From Carallia brachiata (lineage: Eukaryota > Streptophyta > Magnoliopsida > Malpighiales > Rhizophoraceae): DNA of 64,000 nt. Under the pieces are notes generated by a model, which searched no databases, had not been told where the DNA came from, and saw nothing but the letters and a program-made list of their open reading frames with translations. Below, in pieces: positions 46,735-58,416 of the stretch. The stretch spans positions 2,378,055 through 2,442,054 of the forward strand of contig JADCRB010000072.1 in assembly GCA_021464245.1 (NCBI GenBank), written 5' to 3'. The first letter of the stretch is position 1. Each line of letters opens with the position of its first letter. Both the position numbers and the translations under genes were made by a program.

Positions 46735-47735
46735 TGCATTGAGAAGTGGGAAGTGGTAGGAATCCTACGATGCTCAGCAAAATTACAAGGACACAGAAGA
46801 TGGTGGTAAAGAGGAGGAACCTGTGCAAGAGAAAGTTATGGATAATGAACAGGGAGGGCAGGACAACATTGAGGAGCCGGTACCACCCACTCCTCCCCCT
46901 CAAGTCAAGCCGTATGTTCCGCCGATTCCATTTCCCAACAGGCTGAAAAAGAGGAATGAGGACAAGAACTTTCTTAAGTTCTTGGACATGTTTAAGAAGA
47001 TCCACATCAACATTCCTTTTGCAGAGGCATTGCACAGATGCCAAATTATGCAAAGTTCTTGAAGGAGATCATATCAAACAAGAAGAGACTCGAGGAACAC
47101 GCTACAGTTGCCTTAACTGAAGAGTGTAGTGCTATTCTTCAGAATAAACTACCTCCAAAGTTAAAGGATCCAGGGAGTTTTACTATCCCTTGCACCATTG
47201 GTAGTTTAGATATTGAACGTTGTTTGTGTGACTTAGGTGCAAGCATTAATTTGATGCCTTTATCTCTTTTCAGGAGGTTGAAGATAGGAGAACTGCAGCC
47301 AACCTCAGTTTCCTTGCAGCTAGCTGACCGATCCATCAAGTATCCATATGGAAAGATTGAGGATGTGCTAGTTAAAGTGGGAAAATTCTATTTCCCGGCT
47401 GATTTTCTGGTACTGGATATGGATGAAAATGTAGACATCCCATAATCTTAGGGAGGCCGTTCCTAGCCACTGGTAAGGCGCTGATTGATGTAGAACAAGG
47501 AAAGCTAACATTCCGAGTAGGAAAAGAAGAGCAGGTATTCCATGTGTTCAAAGCATTGAAGAATCCATCACTAGAAGATACATGCTTCATGGTGGAAACA
47601 ATGAAGCCACTAAAAGAGGACCCAAAGAACATGAATATGGACTTGGGAAGCGCATTCGAGATGCTATTTGAGCAACCTATCCTAAAGGCAAAACCAAGCC
47701 AAACACCATCCATTGCAAAGCCAACTCCTTAGAGT
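46735..47735 (+). pseudogene. protease region of the Athila-like element, frameshifted
   Basis: An ALRSGK phrase, a proline-rich linker (PPTPPPQVKPYVPP), a KFLDMFKKIHINIPFAEAL segment, then the aspartic protease itself with the active-site loop CDLGASINLMPLSLF and LVLDMDEN. A following piece contains LGRPFLATGKALIDVEQGKL. The pieces lie in three frames with breaks near 47040 and 47440. Confidence 0.82.
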
Positions 47736-47988
47736 TAAAGCAGCCTTCTCTCTCTCAGAGCATAATTCTCTAAGAAGTGACTTCAAAGAGGGAGAGAAAG
47801 TGCTTCTCTATGATGCTTACAGTAGGACAATCCCGTGGAAACGAAAGAAAAAGAAGTTGTTGGGACCATTCACAGTGCACAAGGTGTATCCTCAAGGGGC
47901 GATCGATGTTTGGAGCATGAAGTCTGGGGTGATTAAGGTTCATGGAGGCAACTTAAGGCCTCATCCTCTTTGCGATCATCCTCCTTAA
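47736..47988 (+). pseudogene. integrase C-terminal tail joined after the internal deletion
   Basis: The open stretch with EGEKVLLYDAYSRTIPWKRK, LLGPFTVHKVYPQGAIDVW and VIKVHGGNLRPH matches the beta-barrel-like tail that follows the integrase core in Athila/gypsy elements. It directly follows protease-region sequence; everything normally between is deleted. Confidence 0.7.
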
Positions 47989-50222
47989 TTCAAAGGAAGA
48001 ACGTCTAGCTATAGACGTTAAATAGCGCTTGTTGGGAGGCAACCCAATGTTTATTTTATATTTTAATTAGATTGATAAGCTTAAGTTTAATTTAGTTTTT
48101 TTTTTTCTTTTCTTTTGTGTGTAGGAACTTGGGAAGGAAAAGCATGTTCATTACAAAGCAACAAATTACAAGCTGCTTGGTTCAGGGAGTAATTCTTACC
48201 CTCACCTTTGACCTTATTATTCGATACATTGTTATTGTTTATCTTAATTGTGGGGGTGGGAATGAGTAGAAAAAGAATTCTTTTGATGAGTATTTGTGTG
48301 TTGATTGAAATATTTTTATATATATACATGTATACCTAAGGGGGAACCGAAAAAAAAAAAAAAAAAAATTTACGTCCAGGTCCGGTCATGGACCGGACAA
48401 GGTCCGGTCCCATTCTGACCGCTGGACCGGACCTGGTCCAGGTCCGGACAAGGTCCGGTCCAATTCTGTAAAAAAAAAAAAAAAAAATTACACGTTTTTT
48501 TTTTTTTAAACCCAATGTTACCTTTTTATGTTTCTTCTTCTTCTTCTTCTTCTCTTCTCCTATTCCCTTCTATAATCAATCTCAATCAATTCATCCTTCT
48601 TCTACTCAAATCCTACCTTTCTTTCACCAATCTCTTCTTCTATTCTCCCATATCCAAAACCCAAGCATCCATTATCCTTCAAGTTTCTCTCATTCTTCTT
48701 TCCTCTACCCAAAGCCCTCTAATTTTATTTTCCCTAACCTTTTGGTTTTTCTTCTTATTAGAGAGGGTTCTACCTTGGTTATCAATTATTGCACCAGCAT
48801 TTGGAGACTCAAGAGCACTAATGTCTTCAACTTATGGATGCTCTCGCTGCTCGCCCACCTCCTCCTTGATTTTATCTGATTCCTTGCATCTAGTTCTTTT
48901 TATTGCTTGTGTCATTTTTGTTTTAGCTTTTCCTTCTCAATGACTTAGATTCTTTAGGATTAGATTTCTCTGCTTTCTAGGATTTTGGCTATCACATATT
49001 TTTGCTCTCTGTTCTCTTCTCGTTGTCTTTACTTTTCTTGTCTCCTGTTGTTGATTCTAAGGTTGTTTGTTCGATGATGGCGGCGCACGTGAGGGTTGCT
49101 TTTCTCCTCCGCTTTGTCCGGGTAGTTTCGTCCTCTTTGTTTTCTTTTCTTTTCAGTTATGTTTTTATTGCAACATTGAGGACAATGTTGGCTAAGTGTG
49201 GGGGAGATGTGTTATTTTGAATTTTTTGCCAAAATTTTTTGCTCTTTAATGCTAATTTTTGTGTGCTTGCATGATTATACATGAGCTTCACTTGAATTCT
49301 ATTTGAGTTGAATTTTTGGACGTCGATGATAGTACTAATGCATGCAAGGTTGGTCTTTGAGTAGTATTTGACATTAGCTAGTTAGAGATAGTTAGTAGTG
49401 AACTTGTTCTCCACTTGAAAAATTTTTATTTCTAATTTACTTTTAAAGTTGTGCGATGATCTTTTAAAGAGATATGCTAGCTTTTAGAGATTTTTATGTA
49501 GTTTTTAATTATGTACACTCATTTAAAGTACTTGAACAAACGTTATCTTCTCTTCTTTTAAAGAATTTTGGGGATATGATTTAGGAATTGAATTGAAAAA
49601 AAAAAAAAACGAGGCTTGCAAGTTGTTAATATGTCATCTACTCCGCTGTTTTGAGTTACTGAGTAACTGGGGGTCGGCATTACAATTGTTGGTCTTCACG
49701 TCAAAAAGTAACTTGAATTATGAGTATGCAAAGCACTCTAAATATCTGTTTGTGAAGTAGTAATCGGGTACCGACACCACAAGTGATGGTATTCATGTCA
49801 AAAAGCATGTCAGTATTTAGAGAAGAGTATAAAGCCTCTGTTACATAAAAAAAAAAAGTTAAAATAATTAATTTCTATTGATCCCTTGTGTGGTTTTGTA
49901 TTTTTAAGAGAAGATAATTTTTGTCCTTGGATTTTGGATGAGTGTGTGTAATTACTTTCTACATGACGATAGCTAAGCGTTATCATTGATTAATAAAGGG
50001 TTCTTGCACATGATTAATCAATGAAAAACATGTTTTGTGGGGAATGAGAACACTATTGATTATATTTGATTAGTGAAGTGTTGAGTGATACTTTTAGATT
50101 GATTTTGTAATGTGTTGATGAGGCACTGTTTGAAGAATTCGATTTGAATGGAATTCTCGTGAAGGTCATGTGATATTTTTGAATTGCTTGAGGACAAGCA
50201 ACAGTTCAAGTGTGGGGGAATT
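47989..50222 (+). other. spacer between integrase tail and 3' LTR, with purine tracts
   Basis: This non-coding spacer contains Athila-type phrases such as GTGTGGGGGA (near 49197 and 50211) after GAGGACAA words. It also has a cluster of CCGGACC/GGTCCGG palindromes (48370-48470) and two related stop-and-go segments with TCACGTCAAAAAGTAACTTG and TTCATGTCAAAAAGCATGT (about 49655-49820). A 142-codon frame (48515-48943) is T-rich, serine/leucine-rich and unlike any known env-like ORF that I recognise. Confidence 0.5.
50212..50222 (+). other. polypurine tract before the 3' LTR
   Basis: GTGGGGGAATT lies immediately before the TG of the 3' LTR at 50223, the place where plus-strand DNA synthesis is primed. 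Confidence 0.75.
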
Positions 50223-51645
50223 TGATAGGTTCAATATTTACATAAGTTTATGCATCATTTTTATATATATTTGGATAATTTAACTATGTAAATATTGTGA
50301 ATTGTGGTAAATTCTACTTCGGTTGCTTGTTTTATACTTTGTAGGACAATTGGACATAACCGAAGTAATTGACGCTTGGAAAAAGGAACCTATCGGGTTT
50401 GAAGGAGTAGAAACAAGCCGAGCACCAAAGAACCGAACCAAAAGTTTGGTTGGAAAGCTAATATGTGGTCAGTTCGGGTAGAATTTCACAGCTTTGCGCA
50501 CTGCTCGGTATTTCAGCCATAACTTCCTCTACACAACTCAGAATTAGATGATTCTTAAGCCGAATCGAAGCTAAGAGATAAAACTACAACTTTTCTGTTT
50601 TGACAAACTTCGGATTCTGCGTGGAAGGGGTCGAAATTTGGGTCCGTAGATACAGGGTCAAAACTGTCCAGAAAATTTATAAATCCTTTTCCGACTCGAA
50701 TTTGGACTCTTTAGGGCTTATTTGAGGGGACTATAAATACGAAAGTTACAGCAGAGTTAGAGGACTTTTGGAGGCTATTCTTGTAGACACAAGACAGAGA
50801 AAAAGCGTAGAGAGCGAAGAGGAGAAGAGCATAAGGGAGGAACGAAGACATCGAAACGAGTTTTTCGATTCCTTTTCTTTCCCTTCTTTTTCTTTTGAAC
50901 TTAATGATGTTGGATATTTTTTATCTTTGGTTTTTAGCATGAGTAGCTAGAACCCTAAACTAGGGCGAAAGGGATGTAGCCTAGTTTAGGGTTGGATTAT
51001 TTGATTTTGTGGATGTTTAGATGTTCTTTTGATTTTATTGCAATTATCAGTTGAGAACTCGATTTGATTTATCTATTTTGTTCTTAAATACTTTTGTGCC
51101 TGGCCATCATGAAAGTAGTCATAGGATTTGTGTTGAGATCGACAGATGAGATACACATGCACTAAATAGATAAACATATGAACTTTGAGTCAGACATGAG
51201 ATAAGTTTATATGATGTCATTATAAATTCTCTGTTCTTAATGAGTTTAATCTACTTTGTGTGAGTTCGAGAGAAGATCATAAATAGATTGAATACGGTTA
51301 GGGTTGCTTGACAAAGAACACTAACTAAAGAAGAGGAATTGACATTCAAATCATTAATCCACAAAATTCATGTAATTCAGCCCATTCTAGGTGAAAACCC
51401 ATAGCGCTGGTACCCTCTATCTTGTTTAGTTTTAATTAATCTGCCTTTGATTTTTTATTAGTTAAATTCCTTAATTTTTAGTTTAATAATTCTGCTTCTC
51501 ATTAATTTTCTCAACATAAAACTTTCAGTTTGAATAATTTAAATCATAATTAATTCTTTATTCCCTTGGGTTCGACACCTGGAGTATTCACCAGGATTTT
51601 ATTACTACGATCGGCCCTGTACGCTTGCAGGATTTTACCCGGTCA
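50223..51645 (+). repeat. 3' LTR of the Athila-like element
   Basis: It repeats the 5' LTR from TGATAGG to CCCGGTCA with few changes (for example ACTCAGAATTAGATG here against ACTCAATTGATG there) and is followed by the target duplication ATTTT. Confidence 0.92.
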
Positions 51646-51650
51646 ATTTT

Positions 51651-54340
51651 CTTTTTTTTCTCGGAATCTTGTACTACTACGTATCTAGATCTACAACCAT
51701 TTACTCCTTCGTTGAACTAAACATAAGGAAATTAACTGCTAACCCATAAATTTTAAATCCTCAGGTCAACATTTAAGTACTAGCTTGCTAAAAATTCGAT
51801 TCAATAAGGTAAAATCATCCCGTCCGCATCCACATCATATATTATCTGAACATTTAACAATTAAATAATTGATGCTGAACTAGTGAATTGTATAAATTTG
51901 ATTCTGATTTGAACATTTGCAAGCAGCCCAAGAAACAACGTCCCAACTCCTAAACCAAATTTTTAAAAAAAAATTATTGAAGTGTTTATTATTTTTATTC
52001 TTTTTTTTAATAAAATTTTCTTATAATTTTACAATATATTAGCTTATGAGTCAAATCGATTCATTCATGATGATCTGACCCGACCAAGTAAAAAAAATAA
52101 ATTGAAAAGAATATAAATAATAAAAAAAGAAGAGAGCAGTTGAAGGGAGTTGTAGCCCTTTTATGTCAAAATTGATTATAACTCCTCAGTTTAATAGATA
52201 CAAATTAATGATGGAAAAAAGGAATACAGAAAACCTCTTCCTTAGTTGGTAGAGCGACAGACTACTGAATTGAACACTCCATTAAAAAGAAAATAGAACC
52301 TTTTCCTCTCACAAAAAGCTAAACTCTCCATTGCTATCTAAATTAGAGATTTTTGTGCTATAAAAATTGAGTAATATCTAATATATTGTAGTATCACTCC
52401 AACTAAGTGAGAGAAAAATCATGTTTTATATCAATAATTAATTTTTATTTTTACAGAATGTGTATAAGAGATAAATTTCTCTCGTCTCTTTTTTTTCTAC
52501 ATCATTTTAATTAATATTTTCTACACATTAAATAAACACATTTTATTATATTTTTAATTATAATTTAAAACAATACGTTATACTCATATAAATTTTGAAT
52601 CAAGTTAAAAATTCTCTTTAGATTATTAAATCACATAAATCTTAAAAGGTAGGGTTTTTTTTGGATAAATTAGTGAAGATTTTATTAGCAAATTTTGGTC
52701 AAATACAAAATCAACTTTGTATCTTTATCATAGACAAATCGTGAACACTAGATAGATAAAGATAGGGATATCAATATTTTTAATTCTAAATCTTTAAATA
52801 TTTTTACATTTGAATTCTAAACTATTTTGACATTTCTTTTAAGTTCTAAACCTTTTGATTTTCTACTAAATCAGTCCCTCTGTTTACCAAAAGTAATCAA
52901 TCTATTAAAAAATGATTTTAACTTTACAAAAAATTATTTTAAAAAATATTAAATATATGAATTGAATGTATTTTCTATCAAAAATATGAATATTACATAT
53001 TTAATTTGTATATTTGTTGATTAAAAAAATATTTAATGTGGCATATTTTGTGGTAAAAAAAAATTAATTCATTTATTAACATTTTTTAAAAATTTTTCAT
53101 TAAGTTAAACTTATTTATTAATCGATTGACCACTTTTGTAACTTAAAGGACGATATAGTATGAAATCAAAAGATTAAAACTCAAATAAAATATTAAAAAA
53201 TTTATAATTAATGTAAAAAAATTAAAAATTTAAAATTAAAAAATATTGATATACCGATAAAGATAACTCCAAGATAACTAACCCAGATTTTAAAAACAAA
53301 ACCAACTGCCCCAAAAAATCTCCTCCAATCGCGGCTTAGCCTCGCCACGTCTCTCAACTCCCTGACAAATAGATCGAATCTATATGATGCATTGAAGCCA
53401 TTGAAATCAGAAGTTAAATCGTCTACCAATTGGGAATGTATTACATCAGAGCTTCTTCTTTTGATTTTCAATAATTTTCTCTCCTTTTTTTTCTCTCTCC
53501 ATATTTTCCAATATGGATACTCGCTCATATCTTCTTTTGATTTTCGATACCCCACGCTTTTGTTCTGGTGGCGAACATTTCGCTTGATGATTGCTTTTTT
53601 TGCATTGCTTTTTTCTTGATAATGTTCTTGGACGTTGCTTTGCTCTCTTCTTGGTCATCCCTGAAATTTTCAATCGCTTTAGTTTTTTTTTTTTAAAGTT
53701 TACTCTTCATTGGCAATGCTGGGTTTTCTCTGTCAACTGTTAATTGTGAACTTCTGCTGCTGTATTGGGGTGTTTAGATTATCTAGATTTATGTCTTTTC
53801 TGTTTTTAAGAGTATTTACATGGATTGCAAAGGACTAGATCCTTCTAATGTCCTCTGAAAGTAAAACCGGAAGTTTGCAATTTGCATGTCTTGTTAGTCT
53901 CTTGATGATGTTGGAGCATTGAGTGGAAAAATTTGGAAGCATTAGCATGTGAAGGAACTCTGCAATGCTTTGTAATGAACTTGAGAAATGAAAGGAAATG
54001 GATTCATGCCAGATAGTCTTTTTGCATATTTGAATCGGTGAAAACAAAATGAGGGATAAAAGTGACAAAGTTAACGAAAATTGGGAAAGAATTCACCAAT
54101 TCCTATATATACGGTTTGTCGTTGATAATTGTCCTGGTACTAAGACATTACAGTATATGCTGTTAACTTAGGCCTGCTCATATATTTCTATAAATTCTCA
54201 CTACATCTCCAGAAGTGAACGTGGTTTGGCACACTTATGCTAGCACAATTGGTTGGTCAGATCACATCTTTTTAGTTATCATGCCCTCTATGTCCTATAT
54301 CTTTTCCCTTAATTGTGAGCGGGTAATATATGACAGGTTC
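51651..54340. other. AT-rich spacer, no supportable gene
   Basis: No gene is seen. A minus-strand open stretch at 53208-53555 and the mixed-composition DNA around 53400-54100 could be part of an unrecognised transcript, but no domain, conserved splice structure or start context supports it. Confidence 0.45.
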
Positions 54341-54343
54341 GTC

Positions 54344-54389
54344 ACAAACCCAGAAGACTGACGATGACAAACCCAGAAGACTGACGATG
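54344..54389 (+). repeat. 23-base tandem duplication
   Basis: ACAAACCCAGAAGACTGACG plus ATG is repeated twice without change (54344-54366, 54367-54389) and followed by a partial third start (ACAAAG). Confidence 0.9.
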
Positions 54390-54505
54390 ACAAAGATGAA
54401 TTCAATGCACGGCTTGAGGTATAGTGTTTTTTTTTTTTTCCCCCTTTCGAATTCTTTGTTAGATGCAGGTCCCGAAAGAAATGGACGGCAGGAAGAGGGT
54501 ATCGG

Positions 54506-54700
54506 AATTGTCATGGCTAATGGAATATAAGGAGAAAAAAAAACTTTTATGAAGGGGCTTTTGAAAACCGTATATCTCTGTGCTACTCAATTTTGCCCAG
54601 TTGTTGAAGATTCTGTGAGACTTTGAGAGAAAAAAAAGAATTGCACCTCTATCATTATAAGAGTGTTTTCTTTTCCTATATTCCATTAGCCATGACAATT
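54506..54700. repeat. perfect 24-base inverted repeat with 147-base loop
   Basis: The 24 bases at 54506-54529 (beginning AATTGTCATGGCTAATGG) recur as an exact reverse complement at 54677-54700. The loop (54530-54676) is unremarkable. It could be a foldback/MITE relic or the arms of a hairpin transcript. Confidence 0.85.
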
Positions 54701-56320
54701 CTAGAGAAGAGAATATTCTTTCTTCCCATGCTGTCCATTTTATTCTTGTGAATTACGTTTCTTTTCCTCGTATTCTTAGAAATTTCTGACAATTTTTTCC
54801 CATCTACTCATCAAATTGGCCGGCAATTGAGACGGTTGGTTAGCAAGATAACTTTTTTTTTAACTCTACCTAGTAAAAATTGTCTCCAAGATCAAAAATT
54901 TTTTTTCCTCTACCTTCCCCATTGCAACCACATGATAATTCGCTGCCGCTGGCTCCTATGACCGGATCCTTCCTCAACTCCGAGGAGTGAAAAATAATCT
55001 CCTATTTCATTCCTGTTGGATTTTTCCTGTGTCTAGCTTGTAAATCAATCAGAGGGTTGTTACCCATGAGCGGGTTGTTACCCATAAGCCGTCTGGTTTA
55101 TATAACCTAAGTTTCATATATGAAAAGTGTTATAAAAATAATATTCATTACTATAAATGTCATTATTGTCATTATTCTAAAACGTTTGTTCGAAGTGTGG
55201 GACTAAGAACCACCAAATGCTGACGTTCAGTCTGTAGGAAAAGAAAAAAATGAAATGACATTGTTCCTGTAAGAATATATATATATATTTTTTCCTTTTG
55301 CGGTGTCTGCAGAGTGGTATGTGGTGTTGTATATGTATGTTGGGACTTCTGCAAGGTTTTATATGGTGTTGTATGTGCTATGTTGGGACTTTTTTTTTGT
55401 TTTTTTTTTTGTTTTTTTTTCCATAAACCGGTTAGGAATCTTATCATTAGCTGGAAAAGTTACTCATTAATTGATTTAGACTCGTTAATCTTATTATTAT
55501 TATTTTTTAAGAAATAATATTTATCTCGGCTAAAAAAGTTTGAACTGGAAAATACGCTAATCAGTTTACTCGAAACCAAAGGTTTCACACACAATCATGC
55601 TAAATCTTTGCTATCCAATTACGAGAATAGTATAATTGACCTATCTATGCAGGAAAGAAAAAAAAAAAAAAAAGGAGTAAATTTGCCCGCAAAACTTGTT
55701 CCTATCTATTTTGGGTTTAATATAGTTGTTCGCTTTTCTATAAGTCAGACACCCTATTCGTTAATTTGACTCTCTTAGAAGGCATTCAAATTGGATGGGT
55801 AGGTTTTTTTTTTTTTTGGGCGAAGCATCATTGTCAGCTGGTAACCCATAAAGCCTAAAAAACACAAAAGAAGAGATCATTAATGTTAAAATTAAATAAA
55901 TTTTAAGAATTAACACGAAATATGTCAATAAACCTTTGTTTATCTTTTAGGGGCGGCTTCAGAGTCGAAACATATTTTCCTATAACAGAAGGCGTCAGTT
56001 TTGATAAGCAAGTACAATTGACGTCTAGCCGATCTTGGCAAAAGAAAGTGCAAGGAACTGCGTAAAAAGAGAAAAACAAAAACAACAAAAAAAAAAAAAA
56101 AGAGAAAGCCAAGATTACCCTCTTAGGTCTCAACAAATTGGGTGTGGACAGAAACTCAAAAAGGGTATAATCGATCCTTACCAAAGCAGGACGAGCAAGA
56201 TTAACCCCAATTTAAGGAACAGACATTGAATTAAATTCAAGATTCGAGTTCTTTATCTCCAATCAAAAATAAAAAAGAAAATTTAGAAGAAGAAGAAGGA
56301 GTTAAATTGTTTTTGATCCT
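54701..56320. other. spacer with small duplications
   Basis: No gene is supported. A short tandem repeat GGGTTGTTACCCATRAGC is doubled at about 55054-55091. A unit of about 45 bases with ATGGTGTTGTAT and TGTTGGGACTT is doubled at about 55318-55391. Long homopolymer tracts are frequent. Confidence 0.5.
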
Positions 56321-56324
56321 TACC

Positions 56325-56480
56325 TGAATGGCTCCGTCTGTATAGAATTAGAAATCTATATCGCCGGAGTACAGAATAAAGAGGTGCCCCGAGAGAGGTT
56401 TTTCAGGGCGGCTTGAACAAAGCGTGAAAGCGATGGGGGCATTTGGGGAATTGGGGTTTGGAGGGGAAGTTGTTTTTATA
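56325..56480 (-). promoter_or_regulatory. possible promoter and non-coding first exon
   Basis: On the minus strand a TATAAAAAC box (near 56480-56470) is followed about 30 bases later by a C/T-rich leader and ends at CCATTCAG|GTAAGGATC (near 56326), a good splice donor. No ATG-led frame of note lies in the leader, and no matching downstream exon was recognised in 51.6-56.3 kb. It may be the 5' end of an unrecognised or truncated transcript. Confidence 0.4.
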
Positions 56481-57097
56481 GTGTTCTTGACTTCTTGTAC
56501 TAAGCAGGCAATGTAGGACTAGCCGTTGTAGTCTTTGTAGTCCGGAACTCCTACAGTCCTACTCAAGGATGTAGAAGCAAATTTACTTGAATATCCTCAC
56601 GAATTTTGTTGGATTGTTCGCACTCGTGTAACAAATTCTTTTTTGAAAAATTTAAATAAATAGATAACTCCTCGTTGAAGGAGGAGAGGGAACACATAAT
56701 AATCTAAAATTAAATTGTTCCTAGTTTGCCCTTGTATTTGTGTTATTATTGTTTTTTTCTATTAAAACATTTATAGAAGCATATGTTTTGAAAATAACTC
56801 TCATGTTCCTATAAATTTTACACTCTTGAAATCCAAAATCTCCAAATAAAAAACTGAACTCCAAAGAGTCTAAAAATTGTAATTTTTCGTTTTCATTTTT
56901 ATCGATAATGGAAACCAGACTCGTTGGATTTTTTCCTTTTGATGTAAAGTATTTTTTTTTCAAGGCTTGGGAATAGAATTGGGCCAGTTGCCCAAACTTA
57001 AACAGTTCAATAAACCTAGCCCAGTATTAATTCAATATGAGCTTCGCCAACGCCAATACAATTCTTAAGAGATAGTCTCACCGTTAGAGAGGGATGA

Positions 57098-57236
57098 TAA
57101 TAAGATTGAACATTTGTTTAACTGGTTGAGAATGTTATCTCTTAATCAGTAGGTGAAAGTTCAAATCCCACCAAACTTTACTTTTCCTCTCTCCAAATAC
57201 TTAATAAGGCTTCTTATAGAAAAAAAAAAAGAAAAA
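57098..57236 (+). mobile_element. SINE with 12-base target duplication
   Basis: A 139-base insert is flanked by the exact 12-mer AGAGAGGGATGA (57086-57097 and 57237-57248). Its 5' half looks like a tRNA-Lys-derived head (TAACTGGTTGAGAATG, an anticodon-like CTCTTAAT, and the B box AGTTCAAATCCC) and its 3' end is A-rich. Lying in otherwise empty spacer, it is a clean retroposition event. Confidence 0.82.
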
Positions 57237-57248
57237 AGAGAGGGATGA

Positions 57249-58416
57249 CAATGCACTAATTTACCGAGACAGAGTTTTGACTTGGGGGTAGGATACAAAG
57301 TTTTAATTTCAAATCTCATTCATACAAAAATCTTGCCGCCCTGACTTTATTAGATAAAGGAAAAAAAAAATCAGAAATGATCTGGTCATTTTTCAGTGTG
57401 TTCTGGCACAATTGTGCTTGACGGCAGTATTATTGGGAGAAATTGTTGGTGGGTTGTACCTCCATTTGGCCGAATACAAGAAGAGAGGGGAAACTATGTT
57501 AGTATCTATTTATTTATTTATTATAATATAATATGACATAGAGACGAGAGTGCTTGAGAATCTAACCCGGCCGCTTAGATCGTTGGTCCTTCATGGCCGC
57601 TATTCATCCATGATCGTACATCCTACTGACCTCGTCCAGCGGGCGTACGGCGCACAAATGTCATGGTCTCTGCCGCAAGCATAAAGCTAATTAGCAGCCG
57701 ATATTTGTTGGACCAATTTCAGAACTCTGCTGGAGAAAAAACGCATCTGGAAAAAGGGAATATGAAATTGAGAGATTACCCATTTGAGATGGGAAAGAGG
57801 CCTACAGAAGGATTTTGAAATTCAATTGATTGAATCGAAATTGAGTGGTATTTATCAGGAACTGTTTTATTATAAAATTACTTAAAAACTTAATTTTTAT
57901 GAAATTTGCTACATGAGGTATTTTGTATGTCTAGAACCAAGGAGAAGCAGAGTGAGATTCTCTCTTTTAAATGTGGTCTCCATCTTTTGAGAATCTTTTA
58001 TAATGACTTATTTTTATTTTTATTTTTCTCAATCTTCCTACCAAGAACCTTGAATTGAATTAAATGCATCAAGATACAAGCCTATAATGAGACAAACACG
58101 TTAACAATTGCCCGTTACACTTTATGCAAAATAAAACAATGTTTTATTTTATTTTATTTTATTTTGCATCAATAATAGTCAATTAGTTAGTGGCAAAAAA
58201 AGGTCTGTTTTTTGAGTTTGCAAAAAAAAAAAAAAATGTTACCATAGATGGTAATTTTGCCATTTCCAAGGTTAACGAGGGTAGCTTTGTTGGTTAATTT
58301 GTCACTATAAATGAAAATTACTCCTATAGAGGATACAATCTTGTTCTTTTCCTTTTACTCTAGCGATAGAAAATTACAACCATCCCATACTTCATTTCCT
58401 GAGATATGCTTTCTTC
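57249..58416. other. spacer downstream of LRR kinase 2
   Basis: No gene is seen. There is a short ATTTT repeat (about 58141-58163) and A tracts. The last few hundred bases are the likely 3' flank of the second kinase. Confidence 0.45.

Larger units (their letters stand above)
43662..51645 (+). mobile_element. Athila-like Ty3/gypsy element, internally deleted, with TSD
   Basis: Two direct LTRs bound the element: 43662-45091 (1430 bases) and 50223-51645 (1423 bases), both TG...CA and nearly identical by eye. A perfect 5-base target duplication ATTTT lies at 43657-43661 and 51646-51650. After the 5' LTR is a primer site for tRNA-Asp; before the 3' LTR is a purine tract GTGGGGGAATTT. The interior has gag and an aspartic protease region, then jumps (near 47720-47750) straight to a piece resembling the C-terminal tail of integrase. 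Reverse transcriptase, RNase H and the integrase core are absent, so the element cannot move by itself. The gag/protease type, the tRNA-Asp site and the GCGCTTGTTGGGAGGCAACCC phrase downstream all point to the Athila group. Confidence 0.92.

Noticed and set aside
52236..52262. tRNA-like half (TTAGTTGGTAGAGCGACAGACT)
   Set aside because: It resembles the D-arm side of a plant tRNA, but no T-arm, B box or acceptor pairing follows. Probably a fragment or chance.
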